Source of the DNA: Sphingorhabdus sp. 109 | Lineage (GTDB): Bacteria; Pseudomonadota; Alphaproteobacteria; Sphingomonadales; Sphingomonadaceae | Direction of reading: 5' to 3' | NCBI RefSeq assembly: GCF_902506555.1 | Contig: NZ_LR732707.1 | Span: forward strand, 2,751,290 to 2,815,289 | Length of the DNA stretch: 64,000 nucleotides | Part shown: positions 1 through 8,860 of the stretch, piece after piece | Layout of the letters: each line of letters starts with the position of its first letter | How positions within the stretch are numbered: position 1 is the first letter of the stretch | Notes under the pieces: generated by a model | Databases searched by the model: none | Seen by the model: only the letters and a program-made list of their open reading frames with translations | What the model was told of the DNA's origin: nothing | Position numbers and translations under genes: made by a program

Positions 1-58
1 CGCCTTCATTGGCAGCTAGCAAAGGCATATTTTTGCGTAATTCAATAGAATTGGACAT
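1..58 (-). CDS. 5' fragment of an unidentified gene, cut by the window edge
   Basis: Only the first 19 codons are visible, starting with ATG at 58 on the minus strand and reading MSNSIELRKNMPLLAANEG. A good ribosome binding site (AAGGGAA) sits just upstream of the ATG. It is the last visible gene of the minus-strand run methyltransferase, unknown, beta-lactamase-fold, PrpD, NTF2-like, and is 24 bp from the preceding stop, so it is probably co-transcribed. Too little is present to name a family. Confidence 0.55.
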   Translation of the reverse strand, partial: MSNSIELRKNMPLLAANEG

Positions 59-82
59 GATAATTCCCTTGGTGATCAAATA

Positions 83-493
83 TTAGGTGCTGCTTCCGAC
101 ATGAAAACCCTTCGAAAGCGGCGCGGATGCAAAAATCAGAATGTCAAAAACCTTGCCCTGGTCGTTGATTTCGAAAAAATTGCAGTTCGACATATGCGTT
201 TCCTCGCCATCATCGTCCCGCAGGGAGATATTGAACCGGGCGGCGACGCGCTGGTTATCGACATCGACCGCGGTGATGAAGTCGCGGAAATGGATGACCG
301 GAAAGCTTTGGATAAAATCGGCGAGATGATCGCGGAGCGCAGCTTTACCAGTATAGGTAAAATTGCTGCTGGGAATCCGCATTTCGCAATCGTCGGCCAT
401 GCCTTCCATAACCCCATCCAGATCATGGGCGTTCAGCATTTCGAAGAAATTGGTAATACAGGTTTGATAGAGCTGTTCGCGCGTCAGGGCCAT
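83..493 (-). CDS. SnoaL/NTF2-like fold small protein
   Basis: A 136-residue soluble protein. The opening helix (NFFEMLNAHDLDGVMEGMADD), a GKAALRDHLADF-type segment and the following beta-rich stretch ending in NFFEINDQGKV are typical of the SnoaL-like/NTF2-like superfamily, whose members act as small isomerases, cyclases or ligand-binding proteins. The family does not fix the substrate. The gene follows the MmgE/PrpD gene by 12 bp and so is likely in the same operon. A catalytic role in the same pathway is an inference. Confidence 0.8.
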   Translation of the reverse strand: MALTREQLYQTCITNFFEMLNAHDLDGVMEGMADDCEMRIPSSNFTYTGKAALRDHLADFIQSFPVIHFRDFITAVDVDNQRVAARFNISLRDDDGEETHMSNCNFFEINDQGKVFDILIFASAPLSKGFHVGSST

Positions 494-505
494 GGAGGGA
501 TCTTT

Positions 506-1903
506 CTAGTTGGTGACACAGTCCAGCACATCGCGCATCGATATGTTTTCTGAAACTGCAAATATTGCTTCGAAAAGAGCATGGGCATTGCCCCGGTAGC
601 CGGCTGTCTCAAAGCAAAAGTCCGCTTTGGCAATCTGGTCGGCACGATCCATCGGTCGACCGGGCGAGCCGTAAGGAATGTCGACAAATTGCGTTATGAC
701 CTGCCCATCGTTCAGCGCGATCTCGATAGTCTGGGGAGAAAGGGCATTGGGGTCCGGATTTCCGTCGAGCGTGCAACGGACTTTCGCGGCATCTGCTTCA
801 GCCTGAGCGGAAGCCATATGGTCCGATGTGAACAGCCGCGGGTCAATCCTGCCATCCCGGATCATCATGGGAGCAATGAATTGCATGCACAGCCGTGCAT
901 AGGCGGCGCTCATATCGGTATTATATTCTCGCCCGACCAGCAGCATGATGAGCGGCGGGACATGAACCTTGATACTGGAGATATCATCCATGCCGAAGCT
1001 GTTTTGCGCCGCAAGATCAATGAGTGCGGTCAATGTTGCTTGGGTAGCCCGTCCGGCAGGAAAGGGCTTGTGCGCCACTTCCTCAATTTTCCACGGAGCA
1101 GCCCATTGCGCGAATTGCGCATCCAGATTGCTGGCGGTCTCGATCAGAGAAAAATAGCCGAATTTCCCGTCGATAATGTCATGCGGTGCGCAAATTCCAG
1201 CAGCAGCCAGATCGGCGGCCGTGAGAGCCGCGCGGGCGGCAATACCAATCTGTAACGGTAAAACCTCGGAGCCTTCCCAGTGCGCCTGCATGGTTCCCGA
1301 TACCTGACTATAGGCCAGTCCGAGAAGATCGAACATTTGCGTTCGCGTAAATTTCCGCAGATAGGCCAGGGCAACTGATGCGCCCATCAGGCCTGCAGTG
1401 GATGGACGGAAGAAGCGAGGGTGAGTCTGCGATCCGGCACCAAAAAATACCGCGGTTTCGACCCCGAGGACAAGCGCTCGCAGGGTCTCGTCGAGCGAAA
1501 TATCGCTGGTCTCGGTTTCGCTGATCAGCGCTGCGGTGGTCGTGCACAGAGCGATTACAACTGACGGCTCGTGAAGCGCATCCCATTCGAGACAGTGGAT
1601 TTGCGTACCGTTGACCACGGCTGCCGCATGTGGGGACAGGCGGACATCGGGACGACCCAATATTCTGACGTCGCCCTCGCCGTTCGCAGACCAGCCTTGC
1701 GCTGCTGAAAAGACTTTGTCGCTAACCGCTTCACAGCGTCCGGCGACGCCGACGGCCAATGTGTCTGCCAGAAAGATGCGCGCTTTCTCGAGCGTATCTG
1801 CTGATAGCGCGACATCGCGGAATGCCATGATCTTGTCCACCAGACGCTCGGTCGTCGGGCAAGAATCGCGGCTCTCGGCGGATGATGATGGGCTGTTGTT
1901 CAC
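506..1903 (-). CDS. MmgE/PrpD family protein
   Basis: The protein has the MmgE/PrpD layout: an N-terminal all-helical domain (TERLVDKIMAF, then FLADTLAVGVAG) and an NGTQIHCLEWDALHEP region. Known members include 2-methylcitrate dehydratase and aconitate-decarboxylase-like enzymes, but many cluster-borne homologues have unknown substrates. The start is uncertain. A GTG at 1942 would add 13 residues but lies only about 10 bp from a probable operator (1953-1973), so GTG 1903 is preferred; neither has a strong Shine-Dalgarno. The SnoaL-like gene follows 12 bp downstream. Confidence 0.85.
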   Translation of the reverse strand: MNNSPSSSAESRDSCPTTERLVDKIMAFRDVALSADTLEKARIFLADTLAVGVAGRCEAVSDKVFSAAQGWSANGEGDVRILGRPDVRLSPHAAAVVNGTQIHCLEWDALHEPSVVIALCTTTAALISETETSDISLDETLRALVLGVETAVFFGAGSQTHPRFFRPSTAGLMGASVALAYLRKFTRTQMFDLLGLAYSQVSGTMQAHWEGSEVLPLQIGIAARAALTAADLAAAGICAPHDIIDGKFGYFSLIETASNLDAQFAQWAAPWKIEEVAHKPFPAGRATQATLTALIDLAAQNSFGMDDISSIKVHVPPLIMLLVGREYNTDMSAAYARLCMQFIAPMMIRDGRIDPRLFTSDHMASAQAEADAAKVRCTLDGNPDPNALSPQTIEIALNDGQVITQFVDIPYGSPGRPMDRADQIAKADFCFETAGYRGNAHALFEAIFAVSENISMRDVLDCVTN

Positions 1904-1952
1904 CCGACAGCATTGGCAGATTATTGTGTATCTGCGATCCACCGCTGTATGA

Positions 1953-1973
1953 TCTATCCGCAGTTCGGTTAAA
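1953..1973 (-). promoter_or_regulatory. Putative operator in front of the PrpD gene
   Basis: On the minus strand this is TTTAACCGA, a 3-bp spacer, then GCGGATAGA. It is an imperfect 9-3-9 inverted repeat. The right arm is identical to the sites at 4919-4939 and 9913-9933. It lies directly upstream of the MmgE/PrpD coding region. The cognate regulator is not in the window. Confidence 0.5.
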
Positions 1974-2008
1974 CTGGCCGGGCCTGCTGATGGAACCGAG
2001 TGGCGGAT

Positions 2009-3250
2009 TCAGTTTTTCAAACCGCTGAGCAACAGGTTCGGAAGCAAGCTATTGTCCCATTCAACCGGCTTGTCGGGAGAATTTCCCATTCGGAGAATGA
2101 CCATATTCTGGGATGGAATGATGTAAACCGTCTGGTTTCCATTGCCATCGAAAAGAAACAAGTCATCGGCGAGATAAGGCCGGCTGTGCCATATTTTGGC
2201 GGCTGGAGAGTCCGGTCCCATAAAGCCTCTCCTTTCGGCATATGGTGTGCCCAGCCAGACACCCAGCCCATAATGGATATTGTGGGCCCCCGGCCGCCGC
2301 ATTTCACTCACAAACCCTGGTGGTAGAATCGCCCGGCCATCCACGGTTCCGTCATTTGCCAGCAAGATGGCAAGCTGCAACCAACTGCGCGCCGGCAGGT
2401 TCATGCAGCATCCCGAATGTGGCGTTCCGTCATTCCGGTTGAACCAGATATTCCCGCCGGCCGCGCCGATAGGTTGGAGGATTTCTTCGCCGACAAAGCG
2501 ATCGTAGCGCTGACCAGTGGCGCGTTCGATGACAATGGCAACGAGATCGCCTGCGGCGTTGCTGTAGCTATATTTGCTACCGGGTTCCGATGTCAGCGGA
2601 TATTCGTCAATGATATAGCGTTCGTGATAGGGGTCGAGATAGGCTCGGTTCCAGTGGTTATCTGCCTCCATCGCGAAAGATTGTTCCAGCAGGCCGGTTT
2701 CCATCGCCAGCATGTGTCGGATGGTCATGTCGGCTTTGTCGGTGCTTTTCCATTCCTGAACAAAATGGCTCACCGGCTGATCGAGCGAGCGGATTTTCCC
2801 CAGTTGAATGGCACGACCGATTGCGATGGCGGTCAGCGGTTTGGACAGTGATTTCGACGGGAGCAAATCGTCGCTCGCGATCCCGCCAAAATAATGTTCG
2901 GAGAGCATTTCGCCATTGCGCCAGACAATCAAGGCGCTGCTATTCGTCGCTGCGGCATATTGTCTGGCCGATTCCAATGCTTCGGGCGAGATCTGCTGCT
3001 GTCGCGGATTGCTCTGTGGCGTCCGGATTAGCTTGGCTCCGTTGACGGGTGCCAGAATGTCATAATCTGCTCGGCCCCCGCTTGCCATCATGGCCTGATA
3101 TCGCTGATGAAAGATTTCATCCGAACCGGAGGGCCGATCGCGCCAGGTCTGACCCGCCGGTTTCTGTGGCAGTTGCGCACACGAAGTAACGGAAAATACA
3201 GCAAGAGCCAGCAATGTTCGTTTGCAGACTGCGCGCGCCAAGTTCACCAT
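2009..3250 (-). CDS. Lipoprotein serine hydrolase, class C beta-lactamase fold
   Basis: 413 residues. The N-terminus has a lipoprotein signal with a probable lipidated Cys24 (VTSC). The serine-nucleophile motif SLSK is at residues 134-137, inside the segment LLPSKSLSKPLTAIAIG, and a Y-S-N motif follows in KYSYSN. This is the beta-lactamase/transpeptidase-like (EstB, 6-aminohexanoate-dimer hydrolase) family, which usually hydrolyses esters or amides rather than beta-lactams. The gene begins 2 bp after the stop of the 124-residue gene, indicating an operon. A paralogous enzyme lies at 13616-14839. The likely site of action is the periplasm or outer membrane. Confidence 0.88.
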   Translation of the reverse strand: MVNLARAVCKRTLLALAVFSVTSCAQLPQKPAGQTWRDRPSGSDEIFHQRYQAMMASGGRADYDILAPVNGAKLIRTPQSNPRQQQISPEALESARQYAAATNSSALIVWRNGEMLSEHYFGGIASDDLLPSKSLSKPLTAIAIGRAIQLGKIRSLDQPVSHFVQEWKSTDKADMTIRHMLAMETGLLEQSFAMEADNHWNRAYLDPYHERYIIDEYPLTSEPGSKYSYSNAAGDLVAIVIERATGQRYDRFVGEEILQPIGAAGGNIWFNRNDGTPHSGCCMNLPARSWLQLAILLANDGTVDGRAILPPGFVSEMRRPGAHNIHYGLGVWLGTPYAERRGFMGPDSPAAKIWHSRPYLADDLFLFDGNGNQTVYIIPSQNMVILRMGNSPDKPVEWDNSLLPNLLLSGLKN

Positions 3251-3252
3251 GG

Positions 3253-3627
3253 CTATCCTTTTGCCGTGTCGCGCAGCACATCCTGATAGCGTTCGCCGCT
3301 ATCATCTGTTGCTTGTTCGAGCGCTTTTTTCTGGGTGACGTAAAACAGACGGTCGAAGAACGACTGGCGGCGCTCTTCCCGCTGGTTTAACGATTCCGGG
3401 GTCGGGGTATAGCGATCAATTTCTGATTCCAGATCAATACCGTTATCCGAGACGATCTTTTCGATTGTGTCCATCCGGTCGCGCATGGTGCAGAATTCGC
3501 TGGCCAGAACCATGATCATCGACATGGCCTCGTCCATTCCCTCAGTGGCATAGAAATCCGGTCTCTTGCCTTTTGCGTGACGCGGGGTCTGAGTCTCGGG
3601 CGCTGTCTGTTCCGTCGCCATATTCAT
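3253..3627 (-). CDS. Conserved-looking small protein of unknown function
   Basis: 124 residues, soluble, charged, with no signal peptide. The middle is helical (EAMSMIMVLASEFCTMRDRM, then IEKIVSDNGIDLESEID), followed by an Arg/Glu-rich stretch and RLFYVTQKKALEQA. I recognise no family. Its ATG overlaps the stop of the upstream methyltransferase by 4 bp, and the beta-lactamase-fold gene follows 2 bp after its stop, so it is translationally coupled within a three-gene operon. A helical accessory or subunit role is a guess. Confidence 0.75.
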   Translation of the reverse strand: MNMATEQTAPETQTPRHAKGKRPDFYATEGMDEAMSMIMVLASEFCTMRDRMDTIEKIVSDNGIDLESEIDRYTPTPESLNQREERRQSFFDRLFYVTQKKALEQATDDSGERYQDVLRDTAKG

Positions 3628-4823
3628 TCTGTTTTGCCTTTCTGAGCAATCAGGACTTCCCAGCCACCGCCTGGAGCATATTCACCCGCGACAAATTCGC
3701 GGTCGGTTAGCGCGGCTTGTTCAGCCTCGGACAGTTCCATGACGGCCATTGGTGCAGTATCGAAACGGATTGTGCCGGGAGCAAATCCTGCATCGCTGGC
3801 CAATTTGATCTGGTCGATTTCGCGCATCGCGCCCCAGAAGGGTTCGTTGTTATAATAGGTTTCATTGTCGAGAATGAACTGCATGAATGGACCCATTTTG
3901 CCGAACGGTGGCAGATCGGCGTGAATCATATAGCCGCCGGGCTTTAGCAGCCGATAGCATTCATCGAAAATTCGCGGCATAGCCTTGCCGCTCGTTTCAT
4001 GCAGTAGGATATGGCTGACAATCAGGTCAAAGCTTTGGTCGGCAAAGCTGGTCTCTTCCGCATTTTCTTGCAGAAAGCCGACATTCAGTTCCTTGGCCGC
4101 CGCTCGGGCGTGAGCATAGCGAATGCAAGGACCGGCCACGTCAATTCCGGTGACTTCGGCATCCGGAAACTCTTCCTTGAAGGGCAGTGTCGAATGGCCA
4201 ATGGTGCAACCCATGTCCAATATGGTTTCGGGCGCAAATTCCGGCAGATTACGCTTGATATAGTTGCAAACCGAGCGGCCCATATCGTCGTTGTCGGGAC
4301 CCATGTAGCCCATCGCGTATAGATAGACTCCGCGATCATAGAGCGCGCCTGCAAATATATCCTTGTCCGAGCGGCTGCTTGCATAGCCGCCTGGCATGCA
4401 ATGGATATCGATTGCACTGACATAACGGGGTACGTCGAAATCCTCGCTGGTTTTCAGCATCGCGGGGGACTGGGTCGACAGCGTTTCGGCTTTTTCCGTT
4501 AATGGACCGAGATCACGTTCCAGCGGATCGATGACGGAAGACCAGAGCAGTTCCTGAGCAATCCGAGTCGACGAGGCATAAGTCTGAAAATAAGGGTCGG
4601 TGACCATTGCTTTGCGAATGTCGTGCCGGTCGGCCGGAGGCCGGCCGTGCTCTTTCTGGAATGTGCGCGTTACCCGTCCTTCGAAAACCGGTGTCAGGCC
4701 CGGCAGCAACCCATTTTGGATATATTGACGAAAGCTTTTGCTGAATTCCTGCCGCATTCGGTCATCATGGTTGCCCACCGGCAAAAGGTCGTGAGGGGCC
4801 TGCTGAAAGATGTTTTGATTCAT
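3624..4823 (-). CDS. Class I SAM-dependent methyltransferase (copy 1)
   Basis: About 399 residues from the ATG at 4823; a TTG at 4856 is possible but less convincing. The C-terminal half is a Rossmann methyltransferase: motif I reads ILDMGCTIGHS, followed by an acidic end of beta2 (VTGIDVAGP), LLHETSGKAMPRIF, and LKPGGYMIHAD. The N-terminal ~150 residues are helical and contain IHCMPGGY, which is repeated as IHCMPGSY in the paralogue at 7592-8800. The two copies flank the divergent promoter region and share architecture, so they probably act on related substrates or as a pair. The acceptor is unknown. The downstream gene overlaps by 4 bp. Confidence 0.85.
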   Translation of the reverse strand: MNQNIFQQAPHDLLPVGNHDDRMRQEFSKSFRQYIQNGLLPGLTPVFEGRVTRTFQKEHGRPPADRHDIRKAMVTDPYFQTYASSTRIAQELLWSSVIDPLERDLGPLTEKAETLSTQSPAMLKTSEDFDVPRYVSAIDIHCMPGGYASSRSDKDIFAGALYDRGVYLYAMGYMGPDNDDMGRSVCNYIKRNLPEFAPETILDMGCTIGHSTLPFKEEFPDAEVTGIDVAGPCIRYAHARAAAKELNVGFLQENAEETSFADQSFDLIVSHILLHETSGKAMPRIFDECYRLLKPGGYMIHADLPPFGKMGPFMQFILDNETYYNNEPFWGAMREIDQIKLASDAGFAPGTIRFDTAPMAVMELSEAEQAALTDREFVAGEYAPGGGWEVLIAQKGKTE

Positions 4824-4918
4824 TTCGTTCTGCTTTTTTGAAGTTGCAACACCCAAGGCGACAATTCTACCCGATAAGTCTATACAAGGCTCGGTTCATA
4901 TTTGCTCACCCGATATCG

Positions 4919-4939
4919 ATTATCCACCGTGCGGATAGA
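4919..4939. promoter_or_regulatory. Putative operator in the divergent methyltransferase/cytochrome promoter
   Basis: ATTATCCAC, a 3-bp spacer, then GCGGATAGA: an inverted repeat with the same right arm as the sites at 1953-1973 and 9913-9933. It lies centrally in the 248-bp region between the start of the minus-strand methyltransferase operon and the plus-strand cytochrome operon, so it could control both. Confidence 0.5.
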
Positions 4940-5071
4940 TACGCTTACCAAGCTGGCTGCGCTGGCGATTTGCTTCGAGGGTGACGACCAAGCCAATGAG
5001 TGGATGCGGCAGGGCCGATCAGACTGTCAGATCCTACCTGCCTTTTCACGGCGTGATCGAGAGTATGTCTA

Positions 5072-6364
5072 ATGTCAGAATTAAAATCTGCGAAATTCAG
5101 AACCTGGATCGAGGAAAGTGAGTATCTGGGGCCTGTATGGGCCTTTGCCTATATTCTGCTGACGGTGACCACCACTGTCATGCCGCGGACCGACAAGGTA
5201 TCGATCTTTCGCGAAACCCTGCGCGGATGGCATTATTCCATTGGCATGATCTTGGGATTGCTGAGCATCCTGCTTTTTATTAAATGGTGGGTCGGGCGCA
5301 AAAAGGTCGTTCATCCCGCCCTATCGCCAATGGCCAATCGCTGGGCGATGGCATTGGCACTGGTGAGCGTCGCCTCCCTGATGCTGAACCCGTTATTGGG
5401 CATATTGAGTGCCTGGGCCGAAGGTCATCATATCCATTTTGGTCCATTGCCTGCGATCCCGTCTCTTGTCGGGGAAAGTCGTGTCCTTTGGTTGTTCACC
5501 GGCTATTTCCATTCAGGCATCGGTTTTTCCATGTTGGTGCTACATCTCGTAACGCTTCTCACCGCGCTTTACTTCATCTTTCGTTACGGTGTCGGGATAT
5601 TGGCCGGGTTTCCGAAAGGGTTCGGCTATTTCACGCTGGGAGGTACGGCGGTATCGGTCTATGCGGCCGTGACTTTCTCCAGCCCGGATCCCGGGCCGCG
5701 AGCGGTCGCCATCTATATTATTATTCTGCTGCTTATCTGGGGACTGGCAAAGCTCTCGCGGCGATGGCCCGCTACATCGGATGACCGTGGCGCTGGATTT
5801 TCCGGTCCGGGCTTGATTGCCCCGGCACTGGCCTTCATCTTCCTCGGCCTCGGCCTCTACGGGCCATATGCGATGTTCCGGGTCAGTCCGGTCGAAACCG
5901 GCGTGCGGGTTGATGCGGCCAAAGGTGTGACCTCTCATGACGAGCCTGTAGTCGTTGTGACGGTCACGCCCGAAACAGCTCTTGAGCGGGATGTGCGCGC
6001 AGAAAATTTCAAATGGTGCGGATTTTGCCATACGATGAACAAAGGCGGCAAGCATCTTGCCGGTCCCAATCTTTACGGCATTTTTGGACGACCGGTCGGC
6101 TCGGTCCCCAATTTCACCTATACCAGCAACATGGCGGCGCATGGCCAGAAAGGCGAGAAATGGGACGACGCCTTGATGGACCGGTTGATCGCTGATCCTG
6201 ACAAATTCGCGCCAGGAACGACGATGGTGGTCTCCTCCGGAAATGTGACCGACCCGGAACGGCGCAAGGCCATGATCAACATTCTTAAAAAGGAGACAAT
6301 GGGCGATGCGGTGAGACTGGTCAATGACAGCGGGGTTCCGCTGGAGCCGGTTGTGGCCGAATGA
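5072..6364 (+). CDS. Membrane cytochrome b561-like / cytochrome c fusion protein
   Basis: 430 residues in two parts. Residues ~20-265 contain several membrane helices with histidines suited to haem b ligation (H54 in GWHYSIG, H119/H120, H147 in YFHSGIG, H158), like the cytochrome b561 family. Residues ~305-415 form a periplasmic class I cytochrome c: CGFCH at 316-320 binds haem c, GPNLYGIFGRPVG is the typical following loop, and M354 in YTSNM is the likely sixth ligand. The protein could carry electrons from the quinone pool or a periplasmic enzyme to other carriers. It is the first gene of a plus-strand operon; the MFS gene overlaps its stop by 4 bp. No dehydrogenase partner is visible in the window. 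Confidence 0.85.
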   Translation: MSELKSAKFRTWIEESEYLGPVWAFAYILLTVTTTVMPRTDKVSIFRETLRGWHYSIGMILGLLSILLFIKWWVGRKKVVHPALSPMANRWAMALALVSVASLMLNPLLGILSAWAEGHHIHFGPLPAIPSLVGESRVLWLFTGYFHSGIGFSMLVLHLVTLLTALYFIFRYGVGILAGFPKGFGYFTLGGTAVSVYAAVTFSSPDPGPRAVAIYIIILLLIWGLAKLSRRWPATSDDRGAGFSGPGLIAPALAFIFLGLGLYGPYAMFRVSPVETGVRVDAAKGVTSHDEPVVVVTVTPETALERDVRAENFKWCGFCHTMNKGGKHLAGPNLYGIFGRPVGSVPNFTYTSNMAAHGQKGEKWDDALMDRLIADPDKFAPGTTMVVSSGNVTDPERRKAMINILKKETMGDAVRLVNDSGVPLEPVVAE

Positions 6365-7590
6365 GCAGTTCCGAGTTTTCCAGAGGCTGGAAACCATTGT
6401 TTTCCGGAGTCATCGGCGTGGCTACCGGCGCGTCACCGATTCCGTTTAACGTTCTGCCGATCGTATTGGGGCCGATCCATCTGGCTATGGGCTGGTCATT
6501 TGTACAGATCAGCATCGGTATCACGATCTACGGAATCATCGGAGCCTTTCTGGCCCCGGCTGTCGGAGCGCTTGCCGACAAATATGGTGTCAAGCCTGTA
6601 GCGACAGCCTCGTTGACCGGTTTCGGCATTGCGTTCTCGCTCTTGTATTTCACGCCCGACAATATTTTCGGCTTCTACGCCATCTGGGCGCTGATCGGGA
6701 TATTGGGCATTGGCTCGACTCCCGTCACCTGGAGCCGGACCATCAATATGTGGTTCTATAGAAACCGGGGTCTGGCATTGGGGATCCTGCTATTGGGCAC
6801 CAGCATTGCCGGCCTGATTGTTCCGCAAATCGCAAATCGTGTTCTCGAAGCATTCGACTGGCGCATGGTTTTTCCGGTTCTGGCCCTGCTTCCCCTGCTG
6901 ATTGGCCTGCCTCTTGCGCTGACCCTGTTTCGGGACCCGCAACCGGAAGAGAGGCCAGCCGAAATCAGAAGCCAGGATGGCAATCTGACCGGCATAGGCC
7001 TGGGACAAGCCATCAGAGGTTATCGTTTCTGGATTCTGTTCCTATCGGTGGTGCTGATCGCCCTCGCATATGGTGGCGCACATATCCACATGGTACAGAT
7101 GGTTCAGATGCACGGCCTGACGGCCGATGAAGCTGCGATCGTGATGAGTATTGTCGCCAGCGGTATATTTGCCGGGCGTATCATCGTCGGTCTTCTGTTT
7201 GACAAATTCTGGGCTCCCGGCGTCGCCTTCCCGGTACTGGTTATGCCGGTGATCGCTTGCTGGCTGCTGATTGGCACGGACACTTCTCAGGCGTTGATTT
7301 TTGGTGCAGCCTTCCTGCTCGGCTTTGCCGCTGGTGCGGAATCCGATGTCATCTCTTACTTGGCTTCCCGCTATTTCGGGATGGTGGCTTATGGCAGAAT
7401 CTACGGTTTTCTGTACCTGCCGTTTGGAGTGTTCTCGTCTGTTTCGCCGGTACTTTATGGGCTGACGCGTGACACTACCGGAAATTATGATCTGATGCTG
7501 ATGGTCGCTATGGGTCTCTTTGCTCTGGGAGGATTATTGCTGCTGACGCTGGGCCGCTATCCGGACTGGGCCGTACAGAAGGAATCTTAG
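6361..7590 (+). CDS. MFS transporter
   Basis: 409 residues with about 12 hydrophobic helices. Between the second and third helices, ADKYGVKPVATAS fits the MFS loop 2-3 signature. It resembles the monocarboxylate/oxalate-type MFS carriers of catabolic clusters, although the substrate is not determined. It overlaps the upstream cytochrome gene by 4 bp (ATGA) and the methyltransferase gene starts 1 bp after its stop, so the three genes form one transcript. An uptake role for the compound handled by the cluster is inferred. Confidence 0.85.
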   Translation: MSSSEFSRGWKPLFSGVIGVATGASPIPFNVLPIVLGPIHLAMGWSFVQISIGITIYGIIGAFLAPAVGALADKYGVKPVATASLTGFGIAFSLLYFTPDNIFGFYAIWALIGILGIGSTPVTWSRTINMWFYRNRGLALGILLLGTSIAGLIVPQIANRVLEAFDWRMVFPVLALLPLLIGLPLALTLFRDPQPEERPAEIRSQDGNLTGIGLGQAIRGYRFWILFLSVVLIALAYGGAHIHMVQMVQMHGLTADEAAIVMSIVASGIFAGRIIVGLLFDKFWAPGVAFPVLVMPVIACWLLIGTDTSQALIFGAAFLLGFAAGAESDVISYLASRYFGMVAYGRIYGFLYLPFGVFSSVSPVLYGLTRDTTGNYDLMLMVAMGLFALGGLLLLTLGRYPDWAVQKES

Positions 7591-7591
7591 T

Positions 7592-8800
7592 ATGAAGCGC
7601 GAAGATATTGCTCCACCTTATAGCGCGGTCACCCAGCATGAAATCTTTCCCAAACCGCAGCATGACGAAATTGCCCGGTTCAATTTCCTGGCAAATTTCA
7701 ATCGCTTCATGGCAACCGCACTCGGTCCGGCAAACAAGCGCGCCTATGACAGCCGGGTCCTGCCGAAATTTATTCAGGAAATGGGCCGCAAACCGGAAAA
7801 CCGCTTCGAAATTCGCCATGCCATGAATGACGACCCCTGGCATCAGTTCTGGTCCGCATTGAAACGCAACTCGATGGAGATGCGTCAGCAAAACGGGCGT
7901 GCACTAGTGCTGCGACAGATTGAACGGCTCAAGGATGCAGCTTCGTCATATAATGATCCGAACAGTGCAAACAGCAGCCATCTGGAACTGGATGAGAATA
8001 TCACCATCCCGCGCTATCAGTCGGCGGTCGATATCCATTGCATGCCGGGAAGTTATCATGGTGAAGAAGTGGAGGGCGATATTTCCGCCGGCGCCAATTA
8101 CGACTGCGGCATTTTCGCCACCACTGCCGGTGGTATTGGTGCCCTGTCGGACGGTGGCGGTCAGGCACTGGTTGAATGGATCCGGAAGGAGCGTCCTGGT
8201 TGGGCGCCGCGCCGTATTCTGGACGTCGGTGTCACGGTCGGGCACAATATTGTGCCTTTGGCTCTGGCTTTTCCCGAGACCGAAATCATCGCGATTGATG
8301 TTGCTGCACCGGTTCTGCGCTATGGCCACGCCCGCGCCCGCGCACTCGGGGCAGACAACATCCGGTTTGTCCAGGCCAATGCCGAAGATCTTTCGCGTTG
8401 GGATGACGGATATTTCGATTGGGTTCAGACGACAATGTTTCTGCACGAAACCAGCGGCAGCGCCCTTCCGCGCATCATAAACGAAGGCTATCGGGTCCTG
8501 GCGAACGGTGGCTTGATGTTTCATCTCGAGCAACCGGCCTATACCGATGCGATGCCTCTATACGAGCAGTTCATCCGGGACTGGGACGCGTTCAACAATA
8601 ATGAACCATTCTGGTCGTCTATGCATAGCTTGGATCTGAACAAAGTGATGACCGAGGCCGGATTTGCCCCGGAAAATCTGTTCGAGGCGCATGTCAAAGC
8701 GGTAGTCGATCGAGAAATATTTCCGGCAACGGCCGATGAAGGGGAGACTGAAGATCACGGGCGGGCAGCCGCCTGGCACGCATTTGGCGCCTGGAAGTAA
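7592..8800 (+). CDS. Class I SAM-dependent methyltransferase (copy 2)
   Basis: 402 residues. The architecture matches the minus-strand copy at 3624-4823. A helical N-terminal region ends in DIHCMPGSYHGE, then comes the Rossmann domain with motif I ILDVGVTVGHN, EIIAIDVAAPVLRYGHARA, FLHETSGSALPRII and LANGGLMFHLEQP. In motif I the usual glycine-rich signature is altered in the same style in both copies (TIGH/TVGH). A Shine-Dalgarno (AAGGA) lies inside the end of the MFS gene. The natural acceptor is unknown. Confidence 0.85.
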   Translation: MKREDIAPPYSAVTQHEIFPKPQHDEIARFNFLANFNRFMATALGPANKRAYDSRVLPKFIQEMGRKPENRFEIRHAMNDDPWHQFWSALKRNSMEMRQQNGRALVLRQIERLKDAASSYNDPNSANSSHLELDENITIPRYQSAVDIHCMPGSYHGEEVEGDISAGANYDCGIFATTAGGIGALSDGGGQALVEWIRKERPGWAPRRILDVGVTVGHNIVPLALAFPETEIIAIDVAAPVLRYGHARARALGADNIRFVQANAEDLSRWDDGYFDWVQTTMFLHETSGSALPRIINEGYRVLANGGLMFHLEQPAYTDAMPLYEQFIRDWDAFNNNEPFWSSMHSLDLNKVMTEAGFAPENLFEAHVKAVVDREIFPATADEGETEDHGRAAAWHAFGAWK

Positions 8801-8860
8801 CCGGTGGCGTTGTGGTAACCCTCGGCAAAATGGTCTAGTAAGATCCGTACCGTTTCATCT

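Noticed and set aside
101-553. Long open frame opposite the NTF2-like gene
   Set aside because: It is the mirror of two real genes and has no recognisable product or ribosome binding site.
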